64,000 bases of DNA from Cordilura impudica (taxonomy: Eukaryota; Arthropoda; Insecta; Diptera; Scathophagidae), in contig OY821518.1 of the NCBI GenBank assembly GCA_963682025.1, positions 29,921,991 through 29,985,990 on the forward strand, given 5' to 3'. The position numbers and the translations under genes are program-made. The notes beneath the pieces were generated by a model. The model ran no database searches and was not told the origin of the DNA. It worked only from the letters and a program-made list of their open reading frames with translations. Positions 1 through 10,477 of the stretch are shown here, piece after piece; position 1 is the stretch's first letter; every line of letters begins with the position of its first letter.

Positions 1-1
1 G

Positions 2-266
2 GGCATAGAACACTTCCTCTGCCACTGCCCGGCGCTATCCAGAACAAAACTACGGACATTGGGATCGCCGTTTCTTCACGATCTCTCTGACCTCTCAAAC
101 GTGGAAATTTCACATCTTAGGGGCTTCATCAGAAGCTCGAACTGGTTCTTCGGTGGGGACTGAGGGAAACACCCATTCGTCCCGTGGTATCACAACGGAC
201 CCCAGAGTCTAAGTGTGCAGGTCCTTGGATCAGCAGCCACTTCCAACCTAACCTAACCTAACCTAT
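2..266 (+). mobile_element. LINE 3' end, RNase-H/I-Jockey-type, 5'-truncated by window edge
   Basis: The frame starting at base 2 is open to a stop at 161-163 and encodes the C-terminus of a non-LTR retrotransposon ORF2. It contains a zinc-knuckle-like EHFLCHCPAL followed by a leucine-rich tail ending SNWFFGGD. The 3' UTR closes with repeated CCTAACC units (243-266), a common way for I/R1/LOA-type insect LINEs to end instead of a plain poly(A). The tail resembles telomeric repeats of other phyla but follows directly on the LINE C-terminus. The minus-strand RNase-H LINE near 59.6-61.5 kb may be a relative. Clade assignment is from memory of the motif. Confidence 0.7.
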
Positions 267-1539
267 GTAATGAGTTTCGGAAAAAATTCTGACTGAACAA
301 AATTTTCCGATTGTGACCAAATTTCGTTAGCTTACCAATCTATACTGATATTGTAGAAGATAATCATCTGATCGACTGAAATTTTTACAGAGCCTTACTG
401 GGGATATGAGAAGTGATTTTTTTTAATATTTTCGATGGCATGGTAATTACTCAATATCATATATTTCGAGTACAATGACAGAGACTGCTTCGCAAATTTG
501 TGTTAGGTCATTTGTTATTAACGTAAGTAGTGGGCGGGATCGGACAAAGGGGCGTGGCACCCATACACAGTAAATATTAAATGTCATATATCTGGAGTGA
601 TGTAGTACTGCGAGCCTTGAAACTTTTCGTGAACCCTTTCATTATGATGCGCGGAGGGATGGTAGGGGGAGGTGGCATCGAAGCACACCGGGTTACATCT
701 AGTATATTATTAAACAATAAGTCCGTAATATTATTTCTTAGAATAAAAGATTTAAAACAATCTTTATCTAAATCCTTTCACAAATATACTTTACTGCAAT
801 ATTGTTCACGTGAACGTTAAAGTGGACCAACTGTATTTAACTGCTGTTGGACTAAATTGTTTTGCCACGTACAGAGTGCTCTGCGGTAATTGTGGACTTT
901 AGTATTCCATTGAATTTTCCTTTTAATTTGTTTTCAAATCACGCCATGATAACCATTCGTTTTTGGAGCCTTCTCAAGATAAAGATCGTGTTTTCATCAC
1001 GGAATGATACACTTTTATAGTTATTGCAATTTACAGTCATCCGAGAAAAACCCCAAGGAAAGTAAGATTGAATTTAGTCTGAATTACTTTGCAGAAAAAT
1101 TCAATAAATTTAGTTCTACATAAAACTAGTTGAGATATTTTGGTAGCCGCAGCTCGCGTTTTAAGACCACAATTCTTCGAAACAATCCCCGCTACACTTT
1201 TAAATATGGCCAATCCTTTGTATTTTAATTATGCCCTAGTGGTGTGACATTCCAGTCAAAAATATCCGAAATATCAGATATATCTACAATATTTGGTAGT
1301 TTTAATCCCGTTAATGTAGTCAAATCCTAAAGACCAACAGTTTTCTTCTAAAGATTTATTGAACAATATTTTTTTTAAACTAGTGATGGGTATTTGAGTA
1401 TTGGTTTAAAAAATATGGACTTCTTGGTATTAATTTAGACTGGCTTTACAACACACAAAATCAAAAATACTTGATATCAGAATATTTTGGATTTAAAAAG
1501 TACAAAAATATTGTTTTAACAAATTAGTTTAAACGACTT
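267..1539. other. No gene seen; one GGGCGTGGC-type repeat box
   Basis: A+T-rich sequence without a convincing reading frame; the 79-codon open frame at 581-820 has no recognisable motif. Around 530-570 there is a GGGCGGGATCGGAC / GGGGCGTGGCACC box of the kind repeated near 22.5 and 27.3 kb, so this is probably a decayed fragment of the same dispersed repeat. Confidence 0.5.
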
Positions 1540-1718
1540 TCGAAAGGTGTAATTAAGTAGAATTTTTCTTAAGAACTTCCTCTACTTAAAAAAGTACAAT
1601 TCCTTTAAAATGTACCTTTCCTTGAAAACTATGTTTAAAAAGTATACATAAAATTACCTTTTCTTATAAAAGGTAGCATTTGTTAAAAAAAAAAATACTT
1701 CTTAGCAATATGCTTTTT
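1540..1718. repeat. Minisatellite block 1, CTTAAAAAAGTACCTTTT-like
   Basis: Degenerate tandem units of about 16-18 bp, alternating A-runs with TACCTTTTCTT. The same sequence resumes at 3741 and 4741, so this is the left end of one array broken by later insertions. Confidence 0.75.
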
Positions 1719-2338
1719 TATACCCTCACAAACCACTGTGCAGAGGGTTTACATCAGTTTATCAATCCATTTGAAACTCATTGAAATAAATTCCAGAGAC
1801 CCCATAAACTATATATATATTCATGATGCTTATAAAAGGAAAAGCCGATCTAGCTATGTCTGTCTGTTGAAAACATTTTTCTTTCCGCGTTAGGTCGAGT
1901 AGGTCTTGCTACTTGGGCTTGGAATGTTTGTCATAATATGCATAAGTTTGATATTGCATTTAGAGATACTCCGACAAAATTTCATATAAAAACCTAAACA
2001 TGGTGGAAAATATAACAGATGATGTGTGTACAGATATGTATCAGCGATGTTTACACATTTTGGTGTGCTTGTTGATTTTTTTTTTTTAATTTATATAATT
2101 TTATTTTTTTTTTTTATATAAAACATATAATGGTTTTCAATTCAACAAGCGTGAAAATACCTAAAACTTTGGTAATTATCTTATAAATTTTAAAAATCAT
2201 TGTAAAAAATCTAGCCATGATAATGTGAAATCCAGCGTCTATTATCTCTTAGTGTTTACAACCTTGGTTATAATAAAGTATTTAGAACACTGGTGGAGGG
2301 TATCAAATGTTCAGTACAGCCAAATTTAATACTCCTAC
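1719..2338 (-). mobile_element. Dispersed repeat family C, copy 1 (reverse orientation)
   Basis: Begins TATACCCTCACAAACCACTG and ends near 2338 with a decayed form of the ATTCGGCTGTGCCGAAT palindrome. The reverse complement of its right part matches 48029-48170 (ACAACCTTGG, TTTAGAACACTG, GGCTAG boxes). Such repeats, starting AACAAGTAGGAATGTTAAATTCGG, are abundant in calyptrate fly genomes as I remember them. No coding capacity is seen. It sits inside the minisatellite. Confidence 0.5.
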
Positions 2339-2339
2339 T

Positions 2340-3740
2340 GGTTTATTTATCCTTCTGAATGACCTTCTTGGCCAAGATTTAAATTCTGTATACTCTTTCA
2401 CAGATTAAAGCAACATTTTCCTTCAATTGTAGGTCAAGCCTTTTGGAGATTGGCGGCACATGGCGGACAATGAATGACACACACAATAAAGATCTGTATT
2501 AACAACCTCCCAGTGGGGTAAAGCGAATAGGGTTGATTTCAATGTTGTTTGTTGACCCATAGGGCCATTCAATTCAATTCAACAAAGTCATCTGTATATA
2601 CACATAGGTGTATAGTAGGGCGGGTCGTTTTAAAAATCGCCCAAGCGACAAGGAAAATCGTATTCTAGGGAACCATACCTATAAAACGAATTCTGATGTC
2701 CCGACTTTTGACCTGTCTGTCTGTCTGTCACACTTTGACCAATTTAGAGTTCCCCAATCGAGTCCAAATGTATGATCGACTTCCACTAAATTTGTAGGGC
2801 CGACCCAACCATACCAGCGGCATACCCCTGGAACCCCCTGGGGGGTTTCCCTCACAAACATTTCAAAGAACACCATTTTTTGTTTAGAACTGGGCTGACT
2901 ATGTTTGATTTATTATTAAAATTAACACTCTAACGTATACGTATTTTCTACTCTGCTAATAAATAATAATCATACGCCTTGACTATGTTATGTTATTCAA
3001 AAAGATCGATCGGATGAGTTAAATAAATTTTAGATCACTCCGTGACTATGCGTCACTCTGCGTGACTGTCCCAAAATTAATCTGTAGTTACAACAAGACT
3101 ATGGGCCAAGTTTCAGATCAGACAGACAGGTCAAAAGTCGGGACATCAGAATTCATTTTACAGGTATGATACCTTGGGCAAATTTTCGAAAGAAGCATTC
3201 AAGGGTCTTGATTTTCTAAAACGGTGCAAAAATTGCTTCAATCTTTCTGATCTCCCCAAAATCTATACCTCTTATATCCGACCGAAAATGGAATAAAACT
3301 CCCATATATGGGCAGGAGCTTAAAAGTCTATTTTGGATCTTAATGATTAATGATAGTAGGGCATCCAACTCTATTGACTCGTTGGAACATTGTCGGTATG
3401 TGGATCGTGTAGCACTGTTCTAGAGATACTACAATGGGATATATTCTTCTGAGATTAGCGAACTCATTCCAAATGCCCAAATTTCAGTTCGCTCTATCCG
3501 CTTCTCTAGTACATCACATCCGTTTGGCAGGTGGCAGTCGAACAAGCCGTCTATGGAATGAACTCCCCGCACAGGTCTTTCCTGACAGTTACAATCTAAT
3601 AAAATTTAAGTCAAATATTCACAAACACTACTCCATCTTTCCTCCTTACCATAACCTAATATCCTGAGATCAACACAATGCACTACATCTGTATGGGGCA
3701 TTCCCTGAGTAGTGGTCAATATTAAAAAAAAAAAAAAAAT
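2340..3740 (+). mobile_element. LINE copy (b), truncated and interrupted; poly(A) tail
   Basis: Reverse-transcriptase remnants occur in two pieces, 2340-2603 and 3186-3740. The first has a decayed LLNDLLGQ and frames similar to ANRVDFN. The second reads like FTPSDLLKIYTTYIRP, then SSRSHPF- and NLIKFKSNIHKHYS-like ends, and stops at an A-run (3724-3739). Both match the better-preserved copy at 19.6-20.4 kb. Frameshifts and stops are frequent and about 110 bp are missing where the 2604-3185 element lies. It is inserted in the minisatellite. It is a Jockey/CR1-group LINE by its C-terminal pattern. Confidence 0.7.
2604..3185. mobile_element. TIR element with CGTGACTGTG repeats (family D, copy 1) inside LINE (b)
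   Basis: The arms are inverted copies: CCATACCTATAAAACGAATTC, then TGATGTCCCGACTTTTGACC and CTGTCTGTCTG at 2664-2730, and their reverse complement at 3115-3172. Between them lie ACTCCGTGACTATGCG-type units and an ACAAGACTATGGGCCAAGTTT stretch like those in the arrays at 45.7-46.6 and 51.5-51.9 kb. No transposase is seen, so it is non-autonomous. LINE sequence resumes at TTTTCGAAAGAAGC. Confidence 0.6.
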
Positions 3741-3943
3741 AACTGTTTAGAAACAAAAAATTTCTAACAAATATTGAGTTTTTTTTCTTAAAAAAATACA
3801 GTTTCTTAATAAAATAAAATTTCTTACAAAATAATTTGCTAAAAAAAGTTTATTTCTTAAAAAGTCCTTTAAAAAGAAGGATTTTCTTAAAAACTACCTA
3901 TAAAAAAAGTACATTTTCTTAAAAAAAAACACCTTTTATTAAA
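3741..3943. repeat. Minisatellite block 2
   Basis: Continuation of the CTTAAAAAAGTACC-type array after the LINE poly(A); unit about 17 bp, degenerate. It is cut at 3944 by dispersed repeat A1. Confidence 0.75.
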
Positions 3944-4740
3944 AACAAGTAGGAAATTATAGTTGGTCTACACCGACTATAGGATACCCTGGTAGTTTAG
4001 AGACCCTATCTTTTCGGTCCAACTAATTCGATATGGAAAATAAGCATAAACCAAATTTGAGTGGCATTGTTAATAATTTTTTTGGCTGCTGATATGAAAA
4101 ACTTCATATCGGATGCTATATTTATATGGGAACTACATCGAAAAATGGCCCGATCCTGACCATATTTGGCAAAGTCACTTATATTTTGAAAAAATATATA
4201 CAAACCAAATTTTAGAATAATCTGTGCGATATTTTGGTTTTTTAATAGATTTAAGTTAAGATCGGGAATCATCTTTATATGGGGGCTATGACTAAAAATT
4301 GTCCTATAAGGTTTATTTTTCGACTACTGATAAATGGGTGTAATAAACAAATACAGACCCAATTTGAGCAAGATCTATAATACAATTTGGATATTATGGC
4401 AATTTATGTCGATTTCGTAGGTGTTATTTGTATGGGGACTAGGTCTGAACATAGCCCGAATTTCATCAATTTCAACAGCATTCATCCCATGGCCGATCAA
4501 AACTTATGTGCCAAATTTCATGAAAATATTTTCATATTTGCGACCTGCAGTTTGATTACAACCATTACATGGACACACAGACGGACAGACGGACGGACGG
4601 ACATCACTAAATCGACTCAGAAAGAAGTTTTGAGAAGATCGGTATGATAAAAGATAGGTCTAGGTAAAGTATTTTTGGTAGTTACAAACAGCAGCACAAA
4701 GTGGTTATACCCAAACCACTTAGTGGTAGAAGGTATAAAA
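3944..4740 (+). mobile_element. Dispersed repeat family A, copy 1 (about 0.8 kb)
   Basis: Starts AACAAGTAGGAAATTATAG followed by a decayed form of the TAGTCGGTCTAGACCGACTA palindrome. It contains AACATAGCCCG and (ACGG)n at 4571-4600 followed by ACATCACTAAATCGACTCAG, and ends CCACTTAGTGGTAGAAGGTATAAAA. Eight copies of this family occur in the window. Short open frames inside show no known protein. The GGACGGAC-CTAAATCGACTC box recalls fly INE-1-like repeats, but a class cannot be assigned. It is inserted in the minisatellite. Confidence 0.65.
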
Positions 4741-6660
4741 AGTACGTTTTCTTAAAAAAAATTCCTTGGTTTAAAAATAACTATTCTTATAAATAAACTT
4801 GTCTATAAATGTATCTTTTCCTAATTAATTACCATTTCTTAAAATGTATACAAATTTTCTTAAAAAAGTACCTTTTCGTAAAAAAGTACATTTGTTAAAA
4901 AAGTACCTTTGTTAAAAAAGTACCTTTTGTTAAATAAGTACCTTTTTATAAAAAAAAATTACCTTCTCTTTAAAACCATCTTTTCCTAAAAAAGCACCTT
5001 TTCTTTACAACTTACTTATTCTTAAAAAAATACCTTTCCTTAAAAAGAACCTTTCCGTAAACGGTAAATTTTCTCAACAAATTTAAAATTCTATTTTCTT
5101 TTTTTTTATTAAATTTTGTTTAAAAAATTACTTTTTTTTAAGAATGAACCTTTCTTAAAAAAAAAGTATCTTTTTATATATAGGTGCTTTTCTTAAAATA
5201 TACCTTTTCTCTAAAAAAAATACCCATTCTCAAAAAAAAATACCTTTTCTATCAAAGTACCTTTTCATAAATCAACCTTTTCTTAAAAAATATCTATTCT
5301 CCAAAACGTACCTATTTTAAAAAAAATACCTCTTCTTATAAAATAATTTCTTAAAAAGTTCCTTTTCTTAAAAAAATATGTTTTCTTAAGAATATGCTTT
5401 TCCTAAAACAGTAGATTGTTTTAAAACTGAATTATTCTTCAAAAGTTAATTTTGTTTAAGAAAGTACTTTCTATAAAATAATTATCTTTCGTAGAAAAGT
5501 ATATTTTCTTTAAAAAAATTAGTTTCTAAATAAGAGTTTTAAATGTGCCTTTTCTTAAAAAAGTACCTTTTCTTATAAAAAAAAAAACACTTTTTCATAA
5601 AAAAGTACTTTTTATTAAAAGAGTACTTATACTTAGCAAAATTTAAAAATAACTTTTCTTATAAAAAACTAAACAGAATCTTCTTCTAAAAAGTATATTT
5701 TCTTAATTATAATTAGCTAAAACCTTTTAATTCTTACAAAATTTATTTTCTTAAAAAAATTCCTCTCCTTAAAAAATTTATTTAAAAAAAATACCATTAG
5801 TAAAAAAGTACTTTTTTTAAAAGTGCCTTCTCTTAAAGAATTACTATTTTCCAAAATGTATCTTTTCATAAAATGTACACATTCTTAAAAAAGCATTTTT
5901 TTTTTAAAGAAAACATAGTTAAAACAATACATTTACCCTAAAAAGAACCTTTTATGAAAATAAGTAAATTTTATTAAAAAGTCCTTTTTCTTAAGGAGTA
6001 CCTTTCCTAAAAAAAGTTTTTTTCCTAAGGGTAATATTCCTTAAATGTAAGTTTTCTGAAAAAATAAACTTTTCTCAAAACAAATATTTAGTTAAAGAAG
6101 TACATTTCCTTCAAAAAGTACAATTTCTTAAAGAAGTATATTTTCTTAAAAAAAACTTTTTTAAAAGGACCTTTTTTAAAAAATCATCTTTTTTAAAAAG
6201 CATATTTAAAAAGCATATTTCTTTTTTTCTTTTTAAAAAAGTACCTTTTTAAAAAAGTACCTTTTCATGAAAAAGAAATTACCTTTTCTTCAAAATGTAT
6301 CTTTTCCTAAAAAAAGCATTTTCTTAAAAAAGTAACTTCTCTTAAAAGTACCTTTTGTAATAAGTGCCTTCCCTTAAAAATTACCTTGTTTAAAAGCACG
6401 TTATATTAAAAGGCACATTTCTTTAAAAAAAAGTACATTTTCTTAAAAAAGTACCTTATCTTAAAAAAGTACCTTCTCTTAAAAAAGTACCATTTCTTAA
6501 AAAAAAGTACCTTTTCTCATAAACTGACTTTTCTTTAAAAATTATGTTTTCCTAAGTAAAAACCTTTTCTTAAAAACGTACCCTCTCTTAAAAACTACCT
6601 TAAAAAAGGTTTATTTGCGTAAAAGTACCATTTATTAAAAAGTTCACTTTTTTTAAACTC
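4741..6660. repeat. Minisatellite block 3, about 1.9 kb
   Basis: Long run of degenerate units close to TACCTTTTCTTAAAAAAG, with length variation of the A and T runs and occasional TTTTTATA or TTTCTAA variants. With blocks 1 and 2 it forms one array that was originally about 2.3 kb and now spreads over 5.1 kb. No reading frame of interest. Confidence 0.8.
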
Positions 6661-7745
6661 TTAAGTGTTGCCATTTATTTCTAAGCATTTAGAAATTTTC
6701 TGAATTAGAATTAAATATAATTTCTTAGTTTGCTTTCAGCCCATTGTGCTTAGTTATAATATTTATGGTAGCTTAAAACGCTAAACGAATAAGTTGAAAC
6801 ATTTTTTTATTTACTTAATTTTTTTTATTTTTTAGACAAATGGCAAACGCACTTAAAATGCAAATTTCTTCTTATTTTTAGAGCAAACAATCATATTCGC
6901 AAAAAACCGCGACATTAAGCATGAAATTTGTTTTTCTTTTTACATTTTTCCAAATTGAGGGTAGAGTGCTAGACATCTTTGACACCGATTGACACTTACA
7001 TTAGCATACGAGTAAATCGAATTTAGTAAATTTTTTTTCTTAAATTTTTTATTTTTGTGTAAATGTAACACAACAAGTGGAAAATTCATCAAGTAATATG
7101 CGTTTGGGGAATTCGAAATGTGTTTTAAGAATACGAATAATAATAACGGAGGGTGTATAACGCAAAATTAAACAAAATAAACATGCAAATAAGATTTGCA
7201 GTTAATAAAATTTGCTTGAAATTGTCAAACATAACAATTCTACAGAGCATTTTCTTTTTGGTATATTAAAAAGAAGATAAAATATAAAAAATGTTAAACA
7301 ACGTCCAAGGGGAGACATTAAATGTTATGGAGATATGATTTCAAATTTGAAGAAACCATAGGCGAAGTCACTGTTTTTTTTTTTTTTAGCAATGCCAACT
7401 TTTTTCGAGAAAAAAAAGCAAAACAGATAAAAGGCGCTACATTAGAATGATATGAAAAGTGCTCGAAAACGCTATTATTTCAGGTTAGTATTTAAGTGTA
7501 TATCATTAGAGAAAAATAAACAATACGCGAAAAATCTTTATTACAACTGATAATTTTCAAATAAGCACCTATCACTTTCTTCCTCATGTTCAGTCCATGG
7601 CATTATTTATGTATAAAATTCTGATTTTTGTATATATATCTGAAAAGAATTAATTTTAATAGAAACATTTTGTAAAATTTTTTAAATATCACAACAAAAA
7701 TCGGACAAACAGTCCATATTAACTATGTATTAAATAATTTACTGA
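6661..7745. other. No gene seen
   Basis: A+T-rich sequence up to the TTA target duplication of the next element. There are no repeats that I can match to the rest of the window and no coding signal. Confidence 0.5.
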
Positions 7746-7748
7746 TTA

Positions 7749-9830
7749 CACTGTGGAACAAATTCAGGTTAGCAAAAGTTAGGTCGATTCTGAGAGTGAG
7801 GGGTGAAAATAGTGGCTAAATTAGAAGACCCGCATTGCGGCGTTTGTTTATGTTAGTTCGAATTTTTTTTTAATCGACCTTCGAACTTTGCAGTCAAATG
7901 CCGATTATCAGCATATTGTTTATATGGTTTTTTGGCTATAACTCGTCAACTAATTGATATTTTTTCAATCTGTAAAAGCCAAATTATTACTAGAGACCTG
8001 TGCAATAATCAAAATTTTTTAAAAAATTGATTTAGAAAATTTTTGTGGTGCTTATGAAGCAAAACGTTGGAAAAATTATTTTTTTTCATGCATTTTGAAA
8101 ATATTTTCACAAAACTAAGCCTTGTTTGCTTTCTGTTTGATCTCTAATATGCTTCTCAGTTTCTTCAATAAATTTCATTTGAAAAGAAAATAGTCTTAGT
8201 CGATAATTTGCGTTAAAAATCCCAAAACCATTAAATAAATAGCGATTTAGGTAGAAGTAATTAGAAAGAGAAGTTCTAAGAATTAGGAATTAGTAAAATA
8301 AATTTTTTGTTTTCAACAGCCGCACAGGTAGCGATTTTTTTTTACTTCGTACATGCGAACTAATTTCAAAAATGAAGATTCAGTTAAGACTTGAAACTCA
8401 GCCGAAGCTGATGTCTTTTAATTTTCGCTCGATCGTGATGAAATTCGCTATTAATTTTTTTTGAACTTATTTCATTTTGTGATGATTCAAGTTAAGTGCA
8501 TCGGTTTCATAAAAATAACAAAAAAAAACATTGTATAATATATATTGTATTAAAAATTTCGGAACCAAAATGTAAAATGGACCATTTTTCTAATGTTTGT
8601 GGACGTTTCATAGCAAGCGATGAAAAAAGTGGCAATGCGACTGATTTTTTTTTTTTTTTTTTGGAAGCTTATAAACAATATTTCTCGCAAGAGTTTGTCA
8701 TTGACGTAAACTATGGCCCTAAAAAAGTTTGCTTTAATTGCTATTCAACTCTTCTGCAATGGAAAAGTGAAAAGAAGAAGGCTATGAATTTTGGTATACC
8801 AATGATGTGGTTAGACAACTGCCCGCATCAAGAAGAAAATTGCTATGGATGTATCAACTACCATAAAACTTTGAATAGAAGGAAAGCAAAGAATAAAACT
8901 TATGTAGCAGTGCCAAGTGTCCAATTACCATTACCGCACTCAGAATTCGTTCCAGTACCAACATACCGAAGTATTGACCTTCAAACAGACATCAGTACTA
9001 CAACCGCCGCTGCTACATCCATGGATTTCTTCTCAGCATACGACCTTGGTGAAGGTACATCCTATGAAACATCAATGGACCCAATCCTAGTCACACAAAA
9101 CCAATTGGATGGAATTGTTGCATATTTGTTTTGACTCAGAAAAAATCAGAACTACTGGCTTCATTTTTGAAAGGAAATAATTTGCAGGCGAAAGGTAGCA
9201 AAGTAACCAAAGTACCAAATTATCGACCTTTCTGATGATGATGACGATGATCAAGATATTAGAGAGAGCAGTGATGTTGATCCACAGCCGCCTGCTAAAC
9301 GGCAACTGGCCAAATCATTAATTTAATTTATTTAATTTTTTACTTAAAACTTTTCATAACTACCATTTCAAAAATATATTTTTTCCATATTTTTATAATT
9401 TCTTTTTCAATGTTTCTTCAAAACCAACACTGAACAAAATTGGTACATAAAAAATGAGAAGTAAATTAATATTAAGCTGGAAAACGCAAGTTGTTTTATT
9501 ATTATAGTTTTCTTTTCAAATGAAATTTATTGAAGAAACTGAGAAGCATATTACAGATCAAACATTAAAACTGTTGCACAGGTCTCTAGCAATAATTTGG
9601 CTTTTACAGATTGAAAAAATATCAATTAGTCGACGAGTTATAGCCAAAAAACCATATAAACAATATGCTGAAAATCGGCATTTGACTGCAAAGTTCGAAG
9701 GTCGATTAAAAAAAAATTCGAACTAACATAAACAAACGCCGCGATATGGGTCTTCTATTTTGGCCTCTATTTTCACCCCTCACTCTCAGAATCGGCCTAA
9801 CTTTTGCTAACCTGAATTTGTTCCACAGTG
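7749..9830 (+). mobile_element. CACTG-ended DNA transposon, copy 1 (internally deleted, 2082 bp)
   Basis: Both ends read CACTGTGGAACAAATTCAGG going inward, and the arms stay inverted copies for about 320-440 bp: 7749 to about 8190 against about 9507-9830. The left arm carries roughly 115 bp not found in the right. It is flanked by TTA at 7746-7748 and 9831-9833, a 3-bp target duplication. CACTR termini and 3-bp duplications are typical of the CMC (CACTA/EnSpm) group. The interior carries a broken gene homologous to that of the 32.8-kb element. Because start and C-terminal tail are kept but the middle is missing, it is a non-autonomous deletion derivative. Confidence 0.8.
8577..9326 (+). pseudogene. 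Transposase-like gene, N-terminal zinc module plus C-terminal tail, core deleted
   Basis: The likely start is the ATG at 8577 (MDHFSNVCGRF); an upstream in-frame ATG at 8496 would add 27 residues that have no counterpart in the related copy. The first part aligns with the protein of the 32.8-kb element: VCFNCYSTLLQW against VCKSCYNRLMDW, NCYGCINYHK against NCYACANKGA, and LPLPHSEFVPVP against TPLPHSDHIPVP. A polyphenylalanine stretch comes from a T-run at 8645-8661. A frameshift near 9117 ends the frame at 9134. The next frame then continues the homology (LTQKKSELLASFLKGNN) to about 9227, where it jumps to an Asp-rich tail and PPAKRQLAKSLI with a stop at 9324-9326, like the tail of the full copy. 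All putative catalytic residues are lost. Confidence 0.75.
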
Positions 9831-9833
9831 TTA

Positions 9834-10477
9834 ATGTACTAAACATTTTTTAAAACTTCATTGCACTTAACACTTTTTCGACTTCGACGTTTGAGTATAC
9901 ACACAGAAAACAGATTCATCAAGGCAATTGTATTTGTTAACAACCGAATTGCGATGGAGTTGATAACCGAACTTCGAGTTGATCACAATTCTATTATCTT
10001 AAGAGTAAATATTTTATTGCAACAGAAAATTGTTAACCAAAATTGTTGATACAATCGAAAATACAGTTGCCAAACTTTAAAACAGTTCGGTTGTCGAATT
10101 TTTTCAGTGTAGGAATTGCAATATACCTATAACTTAACATATTTAATTTTCAGACTTTTTGAAGTTACTTGTATGTATGTATTACGAGGACTTCAATTCA
10201 AGCAGTTCTATTTTAATGTTTTCGTTTCCTTAGTTTTCAAATATTAAGCAAATATTCGTATTATTCAATTTCTTTTTACATTTTTAAAGCCCTTTTATCA
10301 AATTGAAATATTTTTTTTTTTTTTTAACAGATATTTAACTCTTGTTTGATAAATTTGTTGTTCGATTTTTCAATACTACTCTCAAAACAGGCCTTTTCCA
10401 AACTATAACTTAAAAATCAAATTTCATTATATGCAGAGTTTATCTCATATATCCGTGGTACAGTTATTCAATTTGAA
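9834..10477. other. No gene seen; possible small MITE
   Basis: A+T-rich. Around 9897-10112 weakly inverted ends (ACACAGAAAACAGATTC and its loose counterpart CAGTGTAGG) with CAACCGAA boxes hint at a 216-bp MITE, but the arms are too imperfect to call. Confidence 0.35.

Noticed and set aside
243..266. CCTAACC repeats as telomeric sequence
   Set aside because: They follow directly on a LINE C-terminus and 3' UTR, and flies lack such simple telomeres; they are a LINE tail.
4006..4647. Recurring 60-95-codon frames such as MDLMAIYVDF..
   Set aside because: They appear in every copy of repeat A on either strand with unrelated lesions; no conserved protein signature, so a shadow of the repeat.
9897..10112. 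Possible 216-bp MITE with ACACAGAAAA ends
   Set aside because: Terminal match is too weak and no target duplication was seen.
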